Assembly (NCBI GenBank): GCA_947311845.1
Contig: CAMZMU010000049.1
Span: forward strand, 3,841,368 to 3,905,367
Direction: 5' to 3'
DNA length: 64,000 nt
Origin: Poa pratensis
Lineage: Eukaryota; Streptophyta; Magnoliopsida; Poales; Poaceae
Below are positions 55,456 to 64,000 of this stretch, one piece after another; position 1 is the stretch's first letter, and every line of letters begins with the position of its first letter. The notes under the pieces were generated by a model that made no database searches, was not told the DNA's origin, and saw nothing but the letters and a program-made list of their open reading frames with translations. The translations under genes and the position numbers were made by a program.

Positions 55456-58400
55456 CAACTAATGTATCTAATATTACTGGAATGCTTAATGGCATCGAAC
55501 AGCTTAATGGTAGCAATTATGCTATGTGAAAGGAGAAGCTTGAGATCACAATGGCCTTACTTAATATTGATTATGCTCTCCTTAATGATCCTCCTGAGGC
55601 ACCTAAAGAAGATAATGAAAATTATGATGGCCTCAAGAAGGAGTATGATGTTATCAAGGCTAAGTGGGATGACTCTAATCGCAAGTGCCTTATGATGATA
55701 AAGGGCTCCATTACACAGAGTATGAGGGGAGCCCTTCTTGACTGTGAGACAGCTAAAGGGTACCTTGCGAAAATTGAGCATCAGTTTAAAGGGTCTTCTA
55801 AAGTTTATGCAACAAGTCTTATCAGAAGACTAATTGATGAAAAATATGATCCCACTGGAAGCCTTCGAGAGCATATTATGAAGAAGTGCAACATGGCTGC
55901 CAAACTTAAGTCTATGGAGATGGAAATTTCTAATGGTTTCCTCGTCCATTTTATCATGTCATCTTTGCCTCCTGAATTTTCTCCATTTATGATCAACTAT
56001 ATTGCAATGGATGTAAAATGAGAGATTGATGAAATGATGGCGCGATGTGTGCAAGAAGAAGAAAGGCTTAAGGCTGACAGAATTGACCATATTAATCAGT
56101 TCACGCATTCACAAAAGAAAATGTATAAATTTTTTGTGAATGATTATATGAAGCCTAAGCCTAATAAGTTTAAAGAAAGAGGCCAATCTTCAAAAGGATC
56201 TCAGCAAAAGAAGCCTGAAAGAGCACCTAATGTGGAAGGAAATAATGCTGATGCTTGCCAATACTTGGTGGGCATAGGCAAAAGGATTGCTTTGGCTTCA
56301 AGAGATGGCTCAAAGAAAAAGGTACCGATGTTATTACTTTTGTTGAAGAATCCCTTTATGTTAATTATGCCACCAATACTTGGTGGATTGATTCAGGTGC
56401 AACAATTCATATTGCAAATTCATTGCAGGGATTCAATATGAGGAGGATCCTAAAAGGAGGGGAAAGAACATTAGAGTTGCTAATGGTGTTGAAGCTTATG
56501 CCGAGGCACTTGGAGATTTCACTCTCATACTCCATGGCGGTTTTAAGCTTCGACTAAATAATGTTCTCTATGTACCCTCGATGAAACGAAACTTAGTTTC
56601 TGTTTCATGTTTAGATGATGATGGTTATGAGTGTCACTTTGGGAATAAGCAATGTATAATTATGTATGACAATAATAATGTTGGTCTTCCCTGCCGACAA
56701 GACAAGCTTTATGTAATTTCCCTCTGTGATGATATAAATAATGTGGGTTCTACCTCAAATATAAATGTCGGTACCAAATGTAAACGTAATGATAATGAGA
56801 CTTCTTCGAAATTATGGCACTATCGTTTAGTCCATATTTCGAGGGGGAGAATTGAGCGTCTCATTAAAGATCAAGTTCTTCCTTCTCTTGATTTTTCAGA
56901 TGCGGATGTTGATCAATGTATCGATTGCATCAAAGGAAAATATGCTAAGAAAATTAAGAAAGGTGTAAACCGAAGCACGGGAGTTTTGGAATTAATTCAT
57001 ACGGATTTATGTGGTCCGTTTAATGTGAGATCGGTGGATGGTTTTAATTCATTCATAACGTTCACCGATGATTTCTCCCGTTTTGGATATATTTATCAAA
57101 TCAAAGAAAGATCAGAGGCATTAGATGTTCAAGATTTTCAAAGCTGAGGTTGAAAATCAATGTAATAAAAGGATTAAAGTTGTAAGATCTGATCGTGGTG
57201 GTGAATACTACGACAGACATACTACTTATGGCCAAATTTTTGGACCATTTGCAAAATTCTTACAGGAAAATGGCATTGTAGCCCAGTACTCAGCACCGGG
57301 CAAACCCCAGCAAAACGGGGTGGCTGAAAGGCAGAACCGCACACTTATGGATATGGTGCGGAGTATGTTAAGCCACTCCACCCTGCCGGTGAATTTATGG
57401 ATGGAAGCCCTTAAAACAGCAGCACATATTCTTAACAGGGTTCCTAGTAAATCGGTGCCCAAAACACCATATGAATTATGGACTGGGAAGAAGCCAACCC
57501 TGAATTATTTTCATGTATGGGGCTGTCCTGCTGAAGCAAGGATTTTCAATCCGGTTATGGGAAAATTAGACCCCAAGACAGTCAGTTGCCATTTTATTGG
57601 TTATCCTGACAAATCTAAGGCATATCGATTTTATTGTCTAAATAAGGCAACTAAGTTTGTTGAAACAAGACACGCTGTGTTCTTGGAAACTGATGTGATG
57701 AGGGGGAGCATAACACCTCGGGAAATAATTTTGGGGAAAAACGGGTATATGTCCCAGCTCCAATAATTCAATAACCTATTTTTCCTGTGTCTGCTAATAT
57801 TGCACCTTCTGTTAATGCTATACCTGCTGAGACTCCTGTGACTATTTCAGATGTCACACCTGATGATACTTCTATTGAAGATACTCAGCAGCCTCAAATT
57901 GTTGATGATGTGCCAAATAATGAACCTCTCAGAAGGTCACAGCGGGCTAGAAAGCGTGCTATTCCTGATGATTATTTCACTTATATGAGTGAGGATATGA
58001 ATGAGTCAGTGTTGGATAATGATCCCACCTCATTTAAAGAAGCTATGCAAAGTGAATATTCATCTGAATGGCTTAATGCGATGAAAGATGAAATGAAGTC
58101 CATGAGCACTAATGATGTATGGGACTTAGTAGAAATTCCCAAAGGAGCCAAAATAGTTGGAAGTAAATGGGTCTATAAGACCAAACGTGACTCCAAGGGT
58201 GACATCGAAAGGTTCAAAGCCAGGCTTGTGGCAAAAGGTTTCACTCAAAGAGAAGGGATTGATTATAATGAAACATTTTCACCCTTCTCTTCCAAGGATT
58301 CATTCAGAATAATTATGGCACTTGTGGCTCATTATGATTTAGAGCTGCACTAGATGGATGTCAAAACAGCATTTCTAAATGGTGACTTACATGAAGATGT

Positions 58401-59393
58401 ATACATGGCACAACCGGAAGGTTTTGTTGTGGAAGGAAATGAACATTTGGGATGTCATCTTAAGAAATCCATCTATGGCTTGAAGCAAGCATCAAGAGAG
58501 TGGTATCTTAAGTTTGATCAAGTCATAAGGAAATTTGGTTTTATGGAAAATAAAATGGACAATTGTGTTTATGTTAAGTTCAGGGGGAGTAAGTTTATCT
58601 TCCTGATATTATATGTTGATGACATACTCTTGGCCAGCAGTGATGTGAATATGCTAATGGAGACCAAGAGGTTCCTGTCATCTAAGTTTGATATGAAGGA
58701 TCTCGGTGAAGCAGCTTAGGTTTTAGGAATTGAAATTCACCGGGATAGATCTAGAGGGATCTTGGGGCTATCTCAGAGAGCATATATTGAAAAGGTACTG
58801 AAAAAGTACGACATGCATAAGTGCTTAGCCTCGCCTGCACCTATTGTTAAGGGCAATAAATTTGGGACTTTTCAGTGCCCAAGAAATAATTATGAATCTG
58901 CGCAGATGAAGTCAATTCCTTATGCCTCAATTGTTGGGAGCATTATGTATGCACAGGTGTGCACTCGCCCTGATTTAGCATTCGTGACCGGGATGCTTGG
59001 CAGATATCAGTCTAATCCAGACCAGGATCACTGGAAGGCTGCTAAAAAGGTCTTGCGTTATTTGCAAGGTACTAAAGGCCTCATGCTTACTTATGAGAAG
59101 TCTGATAACCTCGAAGTGGTGGGTTATTTGGATGCAGTTTTTGCCGGATGTGTTGACACTAAGAAATCCACTTCAGGTTATATTTTCACCCTCGCAAAAG
59201 GAGCTATATCATGGAAAAGCTCCAAGCAAACTGTCACTGCATCATCGACAATGTAGGCAGAATTTGTAGCATGTTATGAGGCTACCGGGCAGGCGGTATG
59301 GCTGAAGAATTTTATCCCGGGACTGAGAGTGATTGACAGTATTTCCAGGCCTCTCACTCTGTACTGCGATAATCAACCCGCAGTGATCTATTC
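55456..59393 (+). pseudogene. Copia element C1 gag-pol
   Basis: Domains in Copia order: gag (NGIEQLNGSNYA, IMKKCNMAAKLKSME, to about 56260); a zinc knuckle broken by a shift near 56265 (HRQKDCFGFK remains); protease WWIDSGATIHIANS (about 56380-56420); integrase with [28 protein letters not shown] and [14 protein letters not shown] (56800-57600); reverse transcriptase with WVYKTKRDSKGDIERFKARL, MDVKTAFLNGDLHEDVY and YVDDILLAS (58040-58720); and RNase H to DNQPAVIYS at 59393, where element C2 is inserted. Stops: TGA 55527-55529 and 56019-56021 (Trp expected), TAG 58351-58353 (Gln expected), TAG 58717-58719, TAG 59254-59256 (Gln expected). Frameshifts lie near 56265, 56460, 57125 and 57770. Integrase before RT places it in Ty1/Copia. 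Confidence 0.92.
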
Positions 59394-60529
59394 TGATGGG
59401 GTTCGTAGCAGAAAACAATAATTTTTCTAACTATCGCAACACCGAAAACTAGCCAGGATCTATCTATCTAGTAATGCTGTAACGGAGAAGTTATCGGACA
59501 CGTACCCTCGTAGACCGATAAGCGGGAAATACGCTCCCGCACAAGCGAAGAAGGAGGCGGCGCGACGACGAGGCTCTGGTGCCGAGCCTGAGTGAACGGC
59601 ACCTCCGAGTACTCGCACACGTACGGATCTTGACGATGACTTCCGGGCTCCCCGATCCAGCCGAGATAGCGGAAGCGAGAACTTGGGTGGAATCCCGCAG
59701 CATAACTGCGTACTGCGGTATATAGGTCTCACGTATACGCAGTCCAAACGTGGGACCATATACGCCGAGAGACGGAGAGGGTGGAAGTGGACAAAGGTAG
59801 AAGCCTTGGCCAACCGGGATCAATTCTAGGATTTATTGTGTATTTTCTGAATTAATCCGACCTCCTATTTATTAGAGGAGAGGGGTTGCACCTCTCCTCC
59901 AATTGTCCATGTGGGACTAAACAAAAAGGAGGAGGAGGGGGGTGGTGCGCCGGCCACCATGGGCCAGCCGCACCCCATGGTGGTCGGGTTGGCCCCATGG
60001 CCCAGCCGCACCACCTCCTCAAGGAGGTCGGCCCCCTCCTGGGCCTTTCCCTCCGGGGTTTGGCCCATTTAGGCGGGCTGCTCCTCTTTTCTCCTTTTTA
60101 TTAAATATTAAATTAATATAAATATATATAATTCCATAATTAATACATTTACATACTATTTAATCTCCCGTGACTCCGAAACAATTTCTAGACCACTCCG
60201 AACTTACTTCGGTCTTCCCCGGAACTCTTCCGTTCTTGCCGGAACTTTTCCGGAACCTCTTTTCTCTATACCTAAATAATTCTGATGTTTCCAAAGCGTC
60301 GTCAAGAACTTAAGTGTGTTACCCTACCACTAGTACAGAACGACACATCGGAAACGGGCCAAAAACCCCTTCGGCAACGGAGAAAGGGTCCGTGTCCCCG
60401 CCTCTGTCACTGATGTGAAGCCTCACAATGGCAACGGAGGAAATAAACCGTTTCTGATGTATTTAACATTAGACACGGAGTTTTGCTAATAACCGTTTCT
60501 AATAAGGGTTACAGGAAAAAAAAAACACG

Positions 60530-60800
60530 GTGACGGGCTGTGCCATCGATGGAGCCCCGCTCCATGCGACTAGACGGCCGCCCGGTCGTCACCGTATTCC
60601 TGTACGCCCTGCTTTACAAAAGTTCATCAGTGCGCGTGGCTGGAGCTCTGCTCCTATGTCTTCACGGCCGCCAGATGAACATCTACTGTCTTTCCTGCTG
60701 CGCAAAATGTACTGCTCCTGGTGACGGCACCGTGTATGGAGCCCCGCTCCTAGGTCTTCACGGCAGCAGCATCGTCACCAAGCATCCACCAAGCCCTTGA
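60530..60800. repeat. Three degenerate ~95-bp repeats in the CACTA element
   Basis: GGAGC(C/T)C(C/T)GCTCC followed by GACGG/CACGG occurs near 60551, 60641 and 60740. Possibly exon-derived on the minus strand; no clear ORF. Confidence 0.5.
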
Positions 60801-60859
60801 AACAACGAATATTCTTTGTTAAAAACAGCAAACAAAGCTAATAAACAGAGCCAATAAGC

Positions 60860-61530
60860 AGTAAACAAAGCAAACCGAGCTAAATACATAGCTGAAGATC
60901 TAACTAACAGAGCAAATCAAGCTAAATAAGTAGCTAACATAGCAAATACATAGCTGAACAGAGCTAACTAACAGAGCAAACCCGAGCTAAATAAGTAGCT
61001 AACATAGCAAATACATAGCTAAACAAAGCAAACCGAGCTAAATAAGTAGCTAACATAGCAAATACATAGCTGAACAGAGCTAACTAACAGAGCAAACGGA
61101 GCTAAATAAGTAGCTAACATAGCAAATACATAGCTAAACAAAACAAACCGAGCTAAATAAGTAGCTAATATAGCAAATACATAGCTGAACAGAGCTAACT
61201 AATAGAGCAAACTGAGCTAAATAAGTAGCTAACATAGCAAATACATACCTAAACAAAGCAAACCGAGCTAAATAAGTAGCTAACATAGCAAATACATAGC
61301 TGAACAGAGCTAACTAACAGAGCAAACTGAGCTAAGTAAGTAGCTAACATAGCAAATACATAGCTGAACAGAGCTAACTAACAGAGCAAACTGAGCTAAA
61401 TAAGTAGCTAACATAGCAAATACATAGCTAAACAAAGCAAACCGAGCTAAATAAGTAGCTAACATAGCAAATACATAGCTGAACAGAGCTAACTAATAGA
61501 GCAAACCGAGCTAAATAAGTAGCTAACAGA
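60860..61530. repeat. Alternating 64/51-bp tandem array
   Basis: GCTAAATAAGTAGCTAAC-type unit starts lie at 60921, 60986, 61037, 61101, 61152, 61216, 61267, 61331, 61395, 61446 and 61510. Spacings are 65, 51, 64, 51, 64, 51, 64, 64, 51, 64: a 115-bp higher-order dimer with one extra 64-bp unit. The long unit contains GAACAGAGCTAACTAACAGAGC, replaced in the short unit by AAACAAAGC. Confidence 0.93.
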
Positions 61531-61543
61531 GCGGTCATTTACC

Positions 61544-62128
61544 TTAGGCGAGGCGGGGTCGCTTTCCGTCGCGGATTGCGTCCCAGGCGTCGGCGTCGGC
61601 GCCGGAGCCACTGCCAGAGGAGACGTCAGAGGAGACCTCATCCTGCTCGAACACCGGAGCGTCCTCCTCCTCCTCCACCTCCGCCGCCGCCACCGCTGCC
61701 GCCGCCGCATCTGGCCCAGGGCCCTGGCCAGGGTGAAGAGAGCGGTCTATGGCCGCCCGGAGCCGCGTCTGGAACAACGCCTCCTCAGCGGCTTCTATCG
61801 CGTGCTCGGCGGCGGAGATGCGGATAGCTCTCTGCATCGCAGACGCCCGAATGACACCCTCGGCGCGCTCGCGCTCAAAGGAGGCCCGAGAGAGGAGGAG
61901 ACCGACCTCCAGATCCTCGTCCTCATCGTCCGAGGAGGACGAGATCCGGGCGTCGGTGGCCGCCGCTGCCGTGGATCCGGATGGGATTTGACGGCTCAGA
62001 ATGAACTCGCGACCGCAGTCGCCAGGGATCTCGCCCCAGTTGTAGCGGAGATCCGGGCTGCGCCTCGGAGGGTGGGAGGAGGAAGATGCTCCATCCTGAC
62101 TTCCGTCGGCGCCGGAGGGGTTCGCCAT
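61544..62128 (-). CDS. CACTA-borne hypothetical acidic protein, 194 residues
   Basis: The start at 62128 (MANPSGADGSQDGASSSSHP) is preferred over the longer frame because it begins the Ser/Pro-rich, clearly protein-like part. The sequence continues SPDLRYNWGEIPGDCGREFI, LSRQIPSGS, an acidic stretch SSSDDEDEDLEVGLLLSRAS, a helical Ala/Glu/Arg-rich region (ISAAEHAIEAAEEALFQTRL) and a tail with EVEEEEDAPVFEQDEVSSDV ending KRPRLA, a possible basic nuclear signal. The frame is intact inside a transposon with no transposase. GTAAAT directly after the TAA could be a splice donor, so more exons may exist towards 60530. Function unknown; it is not a known CACTA transposase or TnpA by inspection. Confidence 0.55.
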   Translation of the reverse strand: MANPSGADGSQDGASSSSHPPRRSPDLRYNWGEIPGDCGREFILSRQIPSGSTAAAATDARISSSSDDEDEDLEVGLLLSRASFERERAEGVIRASAMQRAIRISAAEHAIEAAEEALFQTRLRAAIDRSLHPGQGPGPDAAAAAVAAAEVEEEEDAPVFEQDEVSSDVSSGSGSGADADAWDAIRDGKRPRLA

Positions 62129-63319
62129 TAATGGGTGAAGTAGGAGGAGAGCGTGTGCGGCTAGGGTTAGGAACTGGGGAGAGTGAGACTGAGAGTGAGA
62201 GTGAGATACAGTACTGGAGTGGGAGATATTAATACCGGCACCGCTTAATGTGCCTTCACATGGGAAACGGAGATAGACCGATCTCCGTTTCTGATGTGGA
62301 CATATCAGCAACGGAGATATTCTTTCCTCCGTTGCCTATATATTGGCAACGGAGATCTTTTCAGCCTCCGTTACCATTGTGTCGGGCCCATCGACGCGCG
62401 CACACTCGCGGAAGCGTGCGGAGCTCATTTTTCCGTCGCCTAACTCTTGCCGTTGCCATAGAGGGGTATCCGATGTGTCGTTCTGTACTAGTGTACGGTT
62501 CGGGAATACTCCAGACATGGTCGAGACCCTTCGCTCGCCAATGACCGTCAGGAAGCCCTGGATGACTGTGACGGCCCCTGTGCATTCCAGAATAAATCGT
62601 CGTTGAACCGTTAGCATGATAAGTTCATTCCCTTTGTTCCATCGATACTACCCTAGTCCGAGATACGATCGTCAACATCCTATGTTGTGTTTTATCTCGT
62701 TACCGACAAGGGTTACTTTAAATTGTTCCGTGATATTATATCTCCAATGACCTAGTAATACGCTGCGCAGCTTTATTGATATAATCTCACCGAGTGGGCC
62801 CAGAGTATCTTTCCATCACACGGATGAACAAATCCCGCTCTTGATCACTCGCCCCGACTACTTCCTTCCAATACCCGAAAGTGTCACCTTTATTGTCACA
62901 CTATATAAGATATGACGTTTGATGCGATCAAAGTATCTTCCAGAAGCAGCGACTTGATATAATCTCACGGTCTAAGAAATAAGCTATGACGTTACTTTCC
63001 CATTGCAGTGTTGAACTTTAGTGATACGATCCTTTTGCAATACTTTGGTGGGTAAGGTCCATCAAATTATTCTACTAATAAAATGACTCCATCATCAACT
63101 GTTATGAATCAATATGATCGGGAAATCACGATCATCCATTGACTGATGGACTAGTTTATATAGAGGCTTAACTAGGGACTCTGGTTTGTTTACATACCAC
63201 ACGTGTATTAACAATTCCGATTAATACAGTTATAGGATGGTATAAAACTAATTATAAACTTAATGAGATAATGCAATAAATCCTTATTATTTATTTGTCT
63301 CTAGGGCATATCTCCAACA

Positions 63320-64000
63320 GTCTCCCACTAGCACTAGATTACAAATAAACCAGCTGCATTTCTATACCAATCATACAACCTTATCTTCTATAAGCGTTTA
63401 TGATAATGCTCGTTTGTGGAAGAGGTTTCCTTCGGCCAGAACCTTTCATAACCGTAAGTTCTTTGCGAATAATTGACATCACCTTGTTTGATATCATCAT
63501 GCTATCTTTATAACTAATATACATATTTGGCAACTAAGTGAGACTTTTGTTTCCCTACGCTTACTCTGATCCTATATCAGTTAATCGCATTTAAAACACA
63601 CTCAGATTAGAGAATACATTTTCTCTACCAATCCTATGTAATTTCGCAGTATCTATATATATACTTCTATATTTACCTAAGTAGATCCTGACATTCTATT
63701 GTCAGCCTAATGCCAATCCTATAACGACTTGATCCTTATTTCCTTCTGTCATCTAGGTTGATCCTTTTAACATAACACTTGTTAAACTCATCATCCTCCA
63801 CAACAGACTTGAAATAACCACATATCCTTAGTTTCTCTTAAACAACGAAGGATATTCACCTCTGTACTTTTCTTCTTGTAAGAACACTAGTCATATCATG
63901 TCGAGTATATAAAATGGTTTCATATGCTTCCACCTTATCAAGGCATAGAGGTGCAACATATGCTACAACCATGATTATTTTCTCTAGATTTACAAGGACC
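63320..64000 (-). mobile_element. Element C2 internal region, 3' end (runs off window)
   Basis: Begins with the polypurine tract GTCTCCCACT (plus strand) beside the LTR. AT-rich non-coding sequence on both strands; no RNase H or RT motif reached in the visible part. Confidence 0.65.

Larger units (their letters stand above)
60328..62493. mobile_element. Complete CACTA element with cargo ORF and minisatellite (2.17 kb)
   Basis: Terminal repeats are strong: CACTAGTACAGAACGACACA at 60328 and its complement ending at 62493, matching for about 25 bases. The 3-bp duplication TAC is present on both sides (60325-60327 and 62494-62496). Subterminal motifs GGCAACGGAG / CTCCGTTGCC repeat near both ends. 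There is no transposase; the element carries a minus-strand ORF (61544-62128) followed by a tandem array. It sits in the LTR of C2, so it is the youngest of the three nested elements. Confidence 0.94.
59394..63319 (-). repeat. BARE/Angela-like Copia element C2, 3' LTR, split by a CACTA element
   Basis: On the minus strand the LTR starts TGTTGGAGATATGCCCTAGA at 63319, close to the BARE/Angela/WIS start, and ends CGAACCCCATCA at 59394. Immediately before it (minus strand) is AGTGGGAGAC, the expected polypurine tract, so this is the 3' LTR and the body continues past the window end. Without the CACTA insert and its duplicated TAC it measures about 1.76 kb, the usual size. It interrupts RNase H of C1. 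Confidence 0.85.

Noticed and set aside
60860..61530. CRISPR-like repeat array
   Set aside because: Units are contiguous with no unique spacers, in a plant transposon; it is a minisatellite.

Overview
The window is grass nuclear DNA, most likely from the Triticeae (wheat, barley, rye, Aegilops). The evidence is the nesting of Gypsy and Copia LTR retrotransposons, a BARE/Angela-like Copia LTR, several CACTA elements with 3-bp target duplications, a Stowaway-type MITE, and intron-containing genes separated by long repeats. I see no bacterial-type operon, tRNA, rRNA or CRISPR array. Family names beyond these are not assigned because no database search was possible.

Layout. (1) 1-16778 is a nested Gypsy complex. 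A large plus-strand element (A) starts before the window. It shows a gag/protease part, an integrase, an extra ORF and a 3' LTR beginning at 8401. Its middle is replaced by a truncated LTR, leader and gag of a second family, plus a truncated CACTA element. A complete second Gypsy element (B, 9224-16082, 5-bp duplication ATTGG) sits inside the 3' LTR of A. (2) 16779-21835 holds small gene relics: a possible B3-domain tail, and a phytocyanin (blue copper protein) pseudogene broken by a poly(A)-tailed SINE with a 17-bp duplication. A second phytocyanin tail fragment lies nearby. (3) 21836-53400 is an F-box gene neighbourhood. One copy is intact (45927-47363), one has a single frameshift (21836-23292), one is a minus-strand pseudogene (30580-31652), and one is a short fragment (51563-51676). 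Their flanks carry repeated 3' modules. Inserted among them are two CACTA elements (24396-27195 and 31968-34122), two poly(A) retroposons (28812-30121 and 47771-49426) and a MITE. A 1.95-kb tandem duplication inside an unidentified minus-strand multi-exon locus (38514-43192) also lies here. (4) 53578-64000 is a plus-strand Copia element (C1) interrupted at 59394 by a minus-strand BARE/Angela-like Copia (C2). The 3' LTR of C2 is in turn interrupted by a complete CACTA element (60328-62493) carrying its own 194-residue ORF and a tandem array.

Only the F-box gene at 45927-47363 looks like an undamaged ordinary host gene. The CACTA-borne ORF is also intact. Everything else recognisable is mobile, relic or unresolved.

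The most notable observations are listed here. A 26-bp templated filler at a deletion junction (40001-40026) matches the inverted sequence at 35549-35574. C1 has a start codon and splice donor inside its LTR, upstream of the primer binding site. One CACTA element combines a private ORF with an alternating 64/51-bp minisatellite. A SINE insertion and a small deletion inactivate the phytocyanin gene. Premature stops in the retroelements are almost all explainable by C-to-T (or G-to-A) change.
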